Assembly (NCBI GenBank): GCA_003645845.1
Contig: QNCV01000002.1
Location: 1-24,958, forward strand
Reading direction: 5' to 3'
Origin: Fidelibacterota bacterium
GTDB lineage: Bacteria > Fidelibacterota > UBA2242
Length of the DNA stretch: 24,958 nucleotides
Shown: piece after piece, positions 16,833-24,932 of the stretch
How the letters are laid out: each line of letters starts with the position of its first letter
How positions within the stretch are numbered: position 1 is the stretch's first letter
Translations under genes and position numbers: made by a program
The notes under the pieces: generated by a model
Seen by the model: only the letters and a program-made list of their open reading frames with translations
What the model was told of the DNA's origin: nothing
Database searches by the model: none

Positions 16833-17639
16833 ATGGCGACGTTGCAACTTGATGCGCTGTATCGGCAAATAAAGAAGGGTCAACTTGGCAATAATGCCGC
16901 AACCGTTCGGGACCTGACAAAAATTACTTTGACAAAAGAATATGCGTTGATTGTCGCAGTTGATTCCGATGGCGGAATTGGCTCGCTGGAAGGCGATACG
17001 ATTAAATGTGATCCATACCAGCTGGGACGTTTTGCCATGCGTGTGCCGCTGCTGGAGCTCTTGTCCTGTGGAGCAAGTCCGCTGGCAGCCTTTGATATGT
17101 TGACGATTCCGATGAAAGGGGTCGGGGAGGAAATTGTTCGGGGTGTCCGTGATGAACTTAAACAGGCGGGATTGGATGATGCTTTTCCCTTATCCGGGAG
17201 TACCGAGGATAATGTACCCACGATTATGACCGGTATCGGCACCACGATAATCGGGCTGGTTCATGCCGCCGATTTTCGACCCGGTCAATCTCGGGCAGGG
17301 GACATGATCGTCTGTGTCGGAATTCCCAAATCCGCGCCTGAAGATAGGGTTTTACTTGATGACGATGAGATCGTAAATCAGCGGGATGTTCTTGATATCC
17401 TTCAGATTGACGGAGTCCATGAAATCCTGCCAATCGGCTCAAAGGGCATAGAATATGAAGCCGGAGAAATGGCCGGGATGGCTGGTGTTCAGTTTATCCC
17501 GGAAGATAATCCCGGTGTGAATCTCAGGAAATCCGGTGGTCCCTCTACTTGTGTAATTGTTGCCTGTGCTGCCCGAAGTGTGGATAAAATAAGAAGTATT
17601 GTAAATATCCCGGTTAATATTGTCGGGTCGTTTAAATGA
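16833..17639 (+). CDS. PurM/AIR synthase-related ATP-binding protein, candidate alpha-ribazole kinase (CblS-like)
   Basis: The 268-residue protein has an AIR synthase-like N-terminal domain (about 25-145: VRDLTKITL, VAVDSDGGIGS, TIKCDPYQLGRF, ELLSCGASPLAAFDML, LSGSTEDN) and a short C-terminal PurM-like part (150-268, GIPKSAPEDR, LPIGSKGIEYEAG). It lacks the full length of PurM (about 345) and is not the purine enzyme by context. PurM-fold relatives bind ATP and activate acids, amides or phosphate acceptors. To my knowledge, CblS, the alpha-ribazole kinase of some Firmicutes, is an AIR synthase-like protein with this organisation. Next to corrinoid uptake genes that is the most attractive reading, but I cannot check the homology. 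Alternatives are HypE/ThiL-like or unknown kinases. Nine-base gap to the regulator. Confidence 0.65.
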   Translation: MATLQLDALYRQIKKGQLGNNAATVRDLTKITLTKEYALIVAVDSDGGIGSLEGDTIKCDPYQLGRFAMRVPLLELLSCGASPLAAFDMLTIPMKGVGEEIVRGVRDELKQAGLDDAFPLSGSTEDNVPTIMTGIGTTIIGLVHAADFRPGQSRAGDMIVCVGIPKSAPEDRVLLDDDEIVNQRDVLDILQIDGVHEILPIGSKGIEYEAGEMAGMAGVQFIPEDNPGVNLRKSGGPSTCVIVACAARSVDKIRSIVNIPVNIVGSFK

Positions 17640-17643
17640 TTTT

Positions 17644-17649
17644 GGAGGT
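17644..17649 (+). promoter_or_regulatory. Strong ribosome-binding site that locates a non-ATG start
   Basis: GGAGGT (followed by G) is the best Shine-Dalgarno match in the plus-strand operon. No ATG, GTG or TTG follows within usable distance in the frame of the next gene. The codons at usable spacing are ATT at 17655 (five bases) and ATA at 17658 (eight bases). Confidence 0.6.
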
Positions 17650-17654
17650 GTAAG

Positions 17655-18665
17655 ATTATACAAGACAGCAGTCAGTTAAAAAAACGTATAAAGGGTTGCC
17701 TGACGGGTGTGGCGGCCGGCGATGCAATGGGAATGCCAACCTCAATGATGAGCCCTGAAAAGATTCAACAGATGTTCGGCAGTTATGTAACTGATTTTTT
17801 ACCGGCGCCCGCGGGCCATGTTATTCATGATAAAATGGTTGCCGGTCAGGTTACCGATGATACTCAGCAGACTTTGTTGATTGCCGATTCAATAATTGAA
17901 AAAGGTGTTATTGATCCCGAAGATATTGCCCGACGCTTGATCGAATGGGGCGAAGAGGTTGACGCATTCGGATCAATGGCGGTCGGCCCGAGTTCGCTGC
18001 GGGCGCTGTATGCAATCCGGTCGGGCAAGTCCGTTTACGAGTCAGGGTCGGTAGGTGATACGAATGGCGCTGTGATGCGCATCGGTGCCGTCGGCATTTA
18101 TGGAAGAGGGGAACTTGAACGTACCGTTGACGCTGTGGAAAAAGCCTGTCTGCCGACTCATAATACAAATATTGCCATCAGCGGCGCGTCCGCCGTTGCC
18201 ATGGCTATTGGGTGCGGCATAAATGGTGAGTCCGACGTGGATACAATCATTATGAAGGCCTTGGAAGCGGCGGAATTGGGCATGTCACGGGGAAATATCT
18301 GGTATGGCGCTTCGATCATTGAACGTACAAAACTGGCCCTGCAAATCGTGTCGAAAGATGCCGACCGGGAAGACATTATGAAGGAATTATATGATATCAT
18401 CGGCGCGGGAGTACAGGTTTCCGAGACCGTTCCCACTTGTCTTGCTATTACAAAATTAACCAACGGCGATGTCGTCGAAGGGATTCAGACTGCGGTGAAT
18501 TTAGGGGGGGATTGCGATACCATAGCGGCGATTACAGGCAGTATTTGCGGGGCGATTTCCGGGGTTGACCGGATTCCCGAAGCATGGATTGAAATCCTTG
18601 AAAAGGTCAATCCTTATGATTTCGATGAGTACACGGAAAAGTTATTTAGGGCAATTTATAAATAA
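17655..18665 (+). CDS. ADP-ribosylglycohydrolase (ARH/DraG) family protein with apparent ATT start
   Basis: A 336-residue ARH-fold hydrolase if started at ATT 17655. Metal-binding motifs are intact: TDDTQ (67-71) and GGDCDTIAAITG (from 284), with GDTNGAVMRIGAVG and LPTHNTNIAISGA between. The first in-frame standard start (GTG 17709) would cut off LKKRIKGCLTG, which belongs to the conserved first helix of this family, so it is unlikely. The strong GGAGGT at 17644 supports a start at ATT or ATA. ARH enzymes cleave alpha-N- or O-glycosidic bonds of ADP-ribose and related ribosides, using two Mg ions. E. coli YegU is a relative encoded with a GntR regulator, a kinase and a nucleoside transporter. 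Alpha-ribazole also has an alpha-N-riboside bond, so it or a related riboside is a reasonable candidate substrate here. Confidence 0.8.
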   Translation: MIQDSSQLKKRIKGCLTGVAAGDAMGMPTSMMSPEKIQQMFGSYVTDFLPAPAGHVIHDKMVAGQVTDDTQQTLLIADSIIEKGVIDPEDIARRLIEWGEEVDAFGSMAVGPSSLRALYAIRSGKSVYESGSVGDTNGAVMRIGAVGIYGRGELERTVDAVEKACLPTHNTNIAISGASAVAMAIGCGINGESDVDTIIMKALEAAELGMSRGNIWYGASIIERTKLALQIVSKDADREDIMKELYDIIGAGVQVSETVPTCLAITKLTNGDVVEGIQTAVNLGGDCDTIAAITGSICGAISGVDRIPEAWIEILEKVNPYDFDEYTEKLFRAIYK

Positions 18666-18688
18666 GCATTAAATTTTACGGGGCGATT

Positions 18689-20548
18689 ATGAAAAATGTT
18701 AAGAGAATGACCTTGGCCGCTTTGTGTGCGGTTGCAATTTTTTTCACCAGTTTATCAGCGCAGGAGACTGAAGAGAAGAAATCTACGTCGGAAGTTGTAT
18801 TGACTGAAGAAGATTTTATTAAAAATAATTGTGAAAGTGTCGGTGATGCGCTGCAGACAATTACCGGAGTTTATGTCAATTCGACGGGGGACATTTCCCT
18901 ACGTGATGTCAGCTCTTCAAAAGTAGTCGTAATCTTAGACGGCCAGCGGCTGAACACGGCTCAGGGCGGCGGCGTCAATGTCAGTGATATGACGATTGAC
19001 AACATCGAAAAAATCGAACTGTTGCGCGGCGGCCGTTCGGCACAGTATGGTGCGGATGCTGTGGGAGGTGTTATTCGCATCACTACAAAATCAAGGCAGA
19101 CTGGCAATAAAATTGTAGGACTTGGTCTGAAAACAACCTTTGGCTCTTATAACCGCCAGATATATAATCTTTCAAATACGATTAATTATGGCAAATTTAG
19201 TTCTTTTCTGTCCTATCAGCGGGATATCTGGGACGGTGATTTTTTATATACGGATTATTATGGAAATGAAAAGAACTTGGTCAATAATCATCAGTCGTCA
19301 TTCAATATTTTTTATAAACTCAGCTTTGTGATTGATGACAAACAGCAAATAAATGCGTCAACAAATTATTACAAAGCCAACAACGGTACGCCGGGGATGA
19401 TTGATAACCTGACGCCTGAGGCTGTCCTGAAATATGACAACAAATCCTACAACTTGTCCTATGATCATAAATCTTTATTCAAGGATTATTCACTCAAGGT
19501 TCAAGGCTATTTTCTGGATTTTGAAACAAAGTTTGACAATCCGGAAAACCCTAATATTCCGCCCAGTGATCATGATAATTACGCCCTGGGGCTGGAACTT
19601 TCACAGGCGGGTTCTCTGGCCAAAGGTATCAATATCGTTTATGGGTATTCTTTAAGGGATGACCGGATACACAGTACCGATGTGGGTGATAAAACAAGAA
19701 TTACCCATAGCGGACATACGTCGTTGACATTTACAAAACAGCTGAATCATTTTATCAACAGTCTTGAGGCGGCGATGGCTCTGAGGTATGACTCCCCGTC
19801 GGATTTTGAAAATGCTCTGAGTCCGCGCTTTAGTTTTTCCGCCAATCATTCTGGAGTATTCAATATTGCATTGTTAGCCCATATCGCTAATTCCTACAAA
19901 GCGCCGTCGTTTAATGATCTGTACTGGCCCCAGGATGCCTTTGCGGTTGGTAATCCCGATTTAGTTCCGGAAAAGGGTGATAATTACGATATCGGAATCA
20001 CGTCGAGTTTTTCTTTAGTTGCCCTTTCGGTAAATTATTTCAACAGCGATGTCAACAATTTAATTCTCTGGGCTCAGGATCCCGCAGTCAATAATCTGTG
20101 GACGCCGCATAACATTTCCAAAACCAGCACCCAGGGTGTTGAGACGTCGTTGACTTTATCTCTTTTAAAGGACATGATTTTAATCAACGGCGAATACACC
20201 TTTATGAATGCCAGGGATAAAGGACCTGACCCGAATCAATATGACAAATATATTATTTATCGTCCTAAGAATAAGTACGATATCACCTGTACGTTTAAAT
20301 ATGGTTCCCTGGAATGGAACACAATTTATCACTATGTCGGTCTCAGATATACAAATTCGGCCAACACAAAATGGTTGCCGTCGTTCTATACAATCGATAC
20401 TAATTTCACCTATCGTTTTAAGCTGTTGGATGTCTCCTGGAACAGCACATTTGAACTGAGTAATATTCTTGATGAAAGTTATATGCGGGTTCTCGGTACA
20501 GCGGAACCGGGCAGGATGTATAAATTTTCCCTTGGAGTCAATATCTGA
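18689..20548 (+). CDS. TonB-dependent receptor, BtuB-like, short form
   Basis: The 619-residue receptor has a signal peptide (cut near residue 24, SLSAQ), no CarboxypepD_reg domain, a plug (about 40-150: ALQTITGVYV, VVVILDGQRLN, ELLRGGRSAQYGADAVGGVI) and a barrel ending KFSLGVNI. Size and layout match E. coli BtuB (about 600). It shares APSFNDLYW (FNDLYW at 408-413), GNPDLVPE and the NLILW-TPHNISK segment with the receptors at 12144 and 20557, so the three are close paralogues. It moves a substrate through the outer membrane using TonB energy, presumably a corrinoid by family and context. The gene is 23 bases after the ARH gene and eight bases before the next receptor. Confidence 0.88.
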   Translation: MKNVKRMTLAALCAVAIFFTSLSAQETEEKKSTSEVVLTEEDFIKNNCESVGDALQTITGVYVNSTGDISLRDVSSSKVVVILDGQRLNTAQGGGVNVSDMTIDNIEKIELLRGGRSAQYGADAVGGVIRITTKSRQTGNKIVGLGLKTTFGSYNRQIYNLSNTINYGKFSSFLSYQRDIWDGDFLYTDYYGNEKNLVNNHQSSFNIFYKLSFVIDDKQQINASTNYYKANNGTPGMIDNLTPEAVLKYDNKSYNLSYDHKSLFKDYSLKVQGYFLDFETKFDNPENPNIPPSDHDNYALGLELSQAGSLAKGINIVYGYSLRDDRIHSTDVGDKTRITHSGHTSLTFTKQLNHFINSLEAAMALRYDSPSDFENALSPRFSFSANHSGVFNIALLAHIANSYKAPSFNDLYWPQDAFAVGNPDLVPEKGDNYDIGITSSFSLVALSVNYFNSDVNNLILWAQDPAVNNLWTPHNISKTSTQGVETSLTLSLLKDMILINGEYTFMNARDKGPDPNQYDKYIIYRPKNKYDITCTFKYGSLEWNTIYHYVGLRYTNSANTKWLPSFYTIDTNFTYRFKLLDVSWNSTFELSNILDESYMRVLGTAEPGRMYKFSLGVNI

Positions 20549-20556
20549 CAGAACTG

Positions 20557-22743
20557 ATGATGATTCAATTATTCAGGATTACGTTTTTTTTGGTGCTTAT
20601 AAGCCCAATGGTTTTTTCGGAAGAATATGGCACGATCTGCGGCGTTGTCAAATGCGGTCCAACCGACGAAGCATTAGCTGCGGTAAATGTATATCTGAAA
20701 AATACACATATCGGTTCGGCAACCGATGAAAACGGCAATTACTGTATTCAGAGAATACCACCAGGTAAATATGAAATAATCATCGAGATGATCGGATTTT
20801 CGCAACTCCAGCGAAAATTTGTTGAAATAAAAGGAAATGAAATTCTGAGAATGGATTTTATTTTGCAACCTCAGGCCATTGCCTTTAATAACGGCGTTAC
20901 CGTTACTGCGACCCGTGGCCACTCTTTGATTACGGAAGTTCCATCTTCCGTTGATGTTGTCAGTCAACAGGAACTTGATCTCAAAAATCCACAGAACCTG
21001 GCGGAAGCATTGCAGAATGTTCCCGGGGTAAATATTAAGGACTACGGTGGTCCGGGAAACACAAAATCAATTTCTTTGCGCGGTTCATCGGATAGTCAGG
21101 TGCTGGTGCTGCTGGACGGCCAGCGACTGAACAGCCCTCAGACAGGCTCGGTTGATTTAAATCAGATTTCACTGGAAGGCATTGAGAAAATTGAAATTGT
21201 CCGGGGCGGCAATTCAGCGCTCTACGGGTCCGACGCCATTGGCGGAGTTATTAATATTATTTCAAAAAGGCCCGATTCCGATAAACCGGGCTTTGCGGGT
21301 AATATAAAATTGGGTATTGCCTCCTTCGGCACTTATACGGCCGAACCATCGTTACGGTTTACCGTCAAAAAAAACAGCATTTCGGCCTCATATAAATACT
21401 TTTCCTCAAAAGGTGATTTTTCCTACACCGATAATTATGGCAAGCCTGCGGTCAGGGTAAATTCCGATATGATTTCTAGAGATTATTATGTCGGATTACT
21501 GCGTAAAATTGGTGATCCTCACTATCAGCGCAGTCTGTCGCTGACTTTCAAACACTATAATTCTGCCCAGGGCGCTCCGGGGACGATAGAGCCCTATTAC
21601 TATCATGCCAGAACCTGGAACCGCAACAGCAAACTCAGTGGTGTTTACACCGGCAAAATATTTAATCTGTTTCATAATCTGCGGCTGCAAAGTTACTATT
21701 ACAACAGTTGGTACAAATATAAAAATGATGAAGTGCCGGGCGGTATATTGAGTAAATACACAACCCGGACTTATGGCGGTGAAATTCAATTTAATTCAGT
21801 GATTGGTCCCCGGATATCTTTTACATACGGTATGGGTATGCGGTATGATGAGAACAGGGATTGGATTACGGAAAATGTCAATGACCAGACTTCCTACTAT
21901 CTGTTTGCCGTTAATGAATCGGTGATTTGCATTAACTCTTTTCTGAAAACCATATCATTCGTACCGTCGCTGCGTTACGATACCGACTCGAGATATATGA
22001 ACCACATTGTTTCACCGAAGCTTGGCGCTATTCTGAATTTCGGCGAGGTTTGGCAAAGTTCATTAAAACTGAATTTCGGCAAAAGCTATCGCGCGCCGAC
22101 ATTTAATGATCTTTACTGGCCCGAGGACGCCTGGGCGATTGGAAACCCTGATTTGGAACCGGAATACGGTACCGACTGGGATGTGGGCATTCGTTTGCAG
22201 TATCCGATTTTCAACGGCATCTATTTTGAGTCCTGTTATTTTGAAAACAATATGACCAATCTGATTATTTGGCAACAGGTCGAAAAATGGATGCCTTTAA
22301 ATGTTGATAAAAACCGTAACAGAGGCGTCGAAAACAGTATAAAGATGACTCTTATCAAAGACCATCTGGATATAGCCGCCAATTATATGTATCTTGATGC
22401 GCGAAATTTATCGGAATCACCTGCGACCCATAACAAAATTCTCATTTACCGGCCAAAGCATACGGTTAATATCTCCGCGACGGTAAACGTCAAATATTTC
22501 AAATTGAATTACCAGTACAGTTATACCAGTCGCCGGTACACGGATTCGTCGAATACCTGGGGTAATTCTCTCGAGCCGTATTCGGTTTCTGACGTTACCG
22601 TGAATTATGGCGCTGAATTAATGCATACTCGTCTGGATTTCATGTTCCAGCTTAAAAATATTTTTGATTGTGAATACCGGGTAATCAAAAACATGCCGGT
22701 TCCGGGCAGGGAATACCGGTTTTCACTGAAAGTAGGGATTTAG
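20557..22743 (+). CDS. TonB-dependent receptor, BtuB-like, with N-terminal CarboxypepD_reg domain
   Basis: The 728-residue receptor has a signal peptide (to about residue 21), a CarboxypepD_reg-like domain (about 26-105: GTICGVVKCGPTDEALAAVN, DENGNYCIQRIPPGKY), a probable TonB box (VTVTATR, 114-120), a plug (to about 240: VLVLLDGQRLN, RGGNSALYGSDAIGGVINI) and a barrel with FNDLYW (516-521), GNPDLEPEYGTD and the closing YRFSLKVGI. The first codons are ATG ATG, and either may be used. It follows the shorter receptor by eight bases, a tandem that suggests two related substrates or two states of one. It is followed closely by a propeller lipoprotein, as in BtuB-BtuG loci of Bacteroides. Confidence 0.9.
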   Translation: MMIQLFRITFFLVLISPMVFSEEYGTICGVVKCGPTDEALAAVNVYLKNTHIGSATDENGNYCIQRIPPGKYEIIIEMIGFSQLQRKFVEIKGNEILRMDFILQPQAIAFNNGVTVTATRGHSLITEVPSSVDVVSQQELDLKNPQNLAEALQNVPGVNIKDYGGPGNTKSISLRGSSDSQVLVLLDGQRLNSPQTGSVDLNQISLEGIEKIEIVRGGNSALYGSDAIGGVINIISKRPDSDKPGFAGNIKLGIASFGTYTAEPSLRFTVKKNSISASYKYFSSKGDFSYTDNYGKPAVRVNSDMISRDYYVGLLRKIGDPHYQRSLSLTFKHYNSAQGAPGTIEPYYYHARTWNRNSKLSGVYTGKIFNLFHNLRLQSYYYNSWYKYKNDEVPGGILSKYTTRTYGGEIQFNSVIGPRISFTYGMGMRYDENRDWITENVNDQTSYYLFAVNESVICINSFLKTISFVPSLRYDTDSRYMNHIVSPKLGAILNFGEVWQSSLKLNFGKSYRAPTFNDLYWPEDAWAIGNPDLEPEYGTDWDVGIRLQYPIFNGIYFESCYFENNMTNLIIWQQVEKWMPLNVDKNRNRGVENSIKMTLIKDHLDIAANYMYLDARNLSESPATHNKILIYRPKHTVNISATVNVKYFKLNYQYSYTSRRYTDSSNTWGNSLEPYSVSDVTVNYGAELMHTRLDFMFQLKNIFDCEYRVIKNMPVPGREYRFSLKVGI

Positions 22744-22781
22744 AGGATAATTCTTTGAAAAACAACCAAAAGGAGGATGTA

Positions 22782-23801
22782 ATGAAGAAGTTATTCGTAA
22801 TGGGGTTAAGTGCGCTGTTTTTATTCACGCTGTTTATCGGATGTGAAGAAGAGGCGGAAGCGGAAGAAGCGCCCGTAACCGCAACCGCACTGTATGTGCT
22901 GAATTCAGGGGGACAGAGTATTTCCGTTGTGGATCTGGAAACCGGCGACGTTTACAATAACGTGGCAACCGTCGGCACCTGGCCGAACCAGCTGGTTTAC
23001 GAAGACGGCAAACTGTATTGTGTGAATACTGGTTCCAACAATATTCAGATTTTTGATGTGGATGATTTCGCAGCTACACCGGAAGTAATTGACCTGGGCA
23101 GCGGCCACAATCCGCAGAATATGGTTTTTGTTGATGATGATATTGCTTATGTTAGTTGTTCATTATCAGAATCCGTTGTAAAAGTAAACGTGTCGACAAA
23201 AACAGTACTGGAAGAGATTGATGCCGGGGTTGGATGCACCGGTATTGCATCAGCGAATGGCAAGATTTATGCGTCAAATACTGCCTATGATGCTGCGACC
23301 TGGGGATATGGTGCCGGTACGGTTACCGTAATTAATACGGCGACCGATGCTGTTGCAACCACGATTGATGTGGCTCTTAATCCTTTTAGCGTCGGCGTTG
23401 CTCCCGACGGTATGGTCCATGTTGTTTGTACCGGTGATTACTGGAGTACCTGGGGAAAGGTGATGGTTGTGAATCCAGCAACTGATACTGTTGTTGATTC
23501 CGTAGTTACATTGGGATCTCCGGGTAGTATTGCCTTTTCAGACGCCGACAAGATGGCGCTGCTGACGGTATGGGGTCTGGGATGTCTGACCTATAATACG
23601 GAGACCCTGACGATGGTAAACGATACGTCGAATTACTTTCTGGGCAAAGGTGGTACCGGTGTTGCCGCCGATGGCGACGGAAATATTTTCATTTCTGTCT
23701 GGGATGACGACCAGGTTATTCAACTTGACAAAGACGGCACGGTCATCGCAACATTTAACGTAGGCGACAAGCCAGCGGCTCTGGCATTGAAAGTCGAGTA
23801 A
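22782..23801 (+). CDS. YncE-like beta-propeller lipoprotein, candidate surface corrinoid binder (BtuG-like)
   Basis: The 339-residue product has a lipoprotein signal (LFLFTLFIGC, Cys21), an acidic linker (EEEAEAEEA) and blades of YncE type (ALYVLNSGGQSISVVDLETG, KLYCVNTGSNNIQIFDVDD, IAYVSCSLSESVVKVNV, KIYASNTAYDAATWGYGAG). The acidic patch after Cys resembles lipoprotein surface-export signals described in Bacteroidota, so it may face outward. ATG 22782 has a perfect AGGAGG five bases upstream; a TTG at 22755 is less likely. Compared with the propeller at 10837 it has no T9SS tail, so the two arms of the locus display similar proteins by different routes. Role as substrate-capturing partner of the receptor just upstream is inferred from BtuG; ligand not shown. 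Confidence 0.8.
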   Translation: MKKLFVMGLSALFLFTLFIGCEEEAEAEEAPVTATALYVLNSGGQSISVVDLETGDVYNNVATVGTWPNQLVYEDGKLYCVNTGSNNIQIFDVDDFAATPEVIDLGSGHNPQNMVFVDDDIAYVSCSLSESVVKVNVSTKTVLEEIDAGVGCTGIASANGKIYASNTAYDAATWGYGAGTVTVINTATDAVATTIDVALNPFSVGVAPDGMVHVVCTGDYWSTWGKVMVVNPATDTVVDSVVTLGSPGSIAFSDADKMALLTVWGLGCLTYNTETLTMVNDTSNYFLGKGGTGVAADGDGNIFISVWDDDQVIQLDKDGTVIATFNVGDKPAALALKVE

Positions 23802-23836
23802 TCCGGCGGCAAGGGCAATGTTATATAGAAGGAGAT

Positions 23837-23862
23837 AGGAGATGGTTGCAAAGCCATCTCCT
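23837..23862 (+). other. Intercistronic hairpin
   Basis: A 9-bp perfect stem (AGGAGATGG at 23837-23845 with CCATCTCCT at 23854-23862) and an 8-base loop lie between the propeller and the binding-protein genes. No U-tract follows, so it is not a standard terminator. It may be a processing or stability element setting a higher level of upstream mRNA, or a partial attenuator. Confidence 0.5.
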
Positions 23863-23891
23863 AAACCCTTTCAATTACAGAAAGGAAGAAA

Positions 23892-24896
23892 ATGAACAGG
23901 AAACAATATTTTTTAAGTGCAATTGCTGTACTGCTTATTTTGGTCTTTATGACATCCTGTTCGACTACTCAGGAACAGCGAATCATCTCACTTTCGCCGA
24001 GTCATACTGAAATTTTATATGCTTTGGGGCTGGAAGATCAAATTGTCGGATGGACCAAGTACTGTAACTATCCTCCCGAAGTGCAGGAAACAGAGGGCTG
24101 GCTGCCTTATGATGAATATGAGTTTAAAAGCATTCATGACGAACTGCATAACAAAAAAGTGGCGGTAGTCAGTGCATTTACCAGTGTTAATTACGAGTTG
24201 ATTGATTCCCTGAAACCGACGCTCATATTATCGGTACATAAAATGCAGCATGATATAGCTCAAAAACTTAAAGACAAGGGCTATAACGTCTTGCATTTTG
24301 AGCCGGAGACGCTTGATGATGTTTTTAATATTATTCAGACTGTCGGCGATGCTACGGGCAAATCAAGACGGGCGCGGAAACTGATCGCTGGCTACCGAGC
24401 TGAAATCGAGGCAATCAGATCAATTACGGAAAATCTGCCGAAAGTAAAGGTGTATTTCGAAATAAATCATGTTGGTCCCTGGGCCCTGGGCGCCGGCTCA
24501 CCGATGGATCAGATTCTCGAGATAGCGGGTGGTGAAAACATTTTTTCCGATGTGCGCAATGAGGCATTTAAAGCCGATCTCAGTGACATTGTCGAACGCA
24601 ATCCCGATGTTATTTTGACACCTTTGTGGCCGCATGCCGGACGGAATGAAGTGACTACGGTCAGGGAAATAGTGAACCGACCTGGTTTTGAGACGATTAA
24701 TGCTGTTATCAATGATCGGGTTTACCATTACGATTCTTCGTTATTGAAGAAACCGGGTCCACGGCAGATAACGGCGATTAAGAAAATGGCCTATTTACTG
24801 CATCCCTACTATTTTAAAAATCCCGAAAATTCCGTTGATCCCTGGGAACTGGGTAAAATTGACGCTCTCTATCCGCCGCCGACAGTTCCGCGATAA
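23892..24896 (+). CDS. BtuF-like ABC transporter substrate-binding lipoprotein
   Basis: The 334-residue protein has a lipobox (VFMTSC, Cys23) and a helical-backbone (class III) binding-protein fold: RIISLSPSHTEILYALGLED (30-49), QIVGWTKYCNYPPEV, GPWALGAGSPMDQILEIAGG and DRVYHYDSSLL. The first and last of these are characteristic of BtuF and its cobalamin- or siderophore-binding relatives. It would carry the substrate from receptor to an inner-membrane ABC importer. No permease or ATPase is in the window. AAAGGAAG precedes the ATG. Cobalamin is favoured over siderophore because of the neighbours; family alone cannot decide. Confidence 0.88.
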   Translation: MNRKQYFLSAIAVLLILVFMTSCSTTQEQRIISLSPSHTEILYALGLEDQIVGWTKYCNYPPEVQETEGWLPYDEYEFKSIHDELHNKKVAVVSAFTSVNYELIDSLKPTLILSVHKMQHDIAQKLKDKGYNVLHFEPETLDDVFNIIQTVGDATGKSRRARKLIAGYRAEIEAIRSITENLPKVKVYFEINHVGPWALGAGSPMDQILEIAGGENIFSDVRNEAFKADLSDIVERNPDVILTPLWPHAGRNEVTTVREIVNRPGFETINAVINDRVYHYDSSLLKKPGPRQITAIKKMAYLLHPYYFKNPENSVDPWELGKIDALYPPPTVPR

Positions 24897-24932
24897 ATTG
24901 ATAATTGATAAGATTGTAATGGAGAATATGTT

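Noticed and set aside
17709..17711. GTG as start of the ARH-family gene
   Set aside because: It would delete the conserved first helix and lies 59 bases after the only good ribosome-binding site.
22755..22781. TTG start for the propeller lipoprotein
   Set aside because: AGGAGG is placed exactly for ATG 22782, and the signal peptide begins there.
23837..23862. Intrinsic terminator before the BtuF-like gene
   Set aside because: The stem is good but no T-run follows on the plus strand; listed as a hairpin of unknown role instead.
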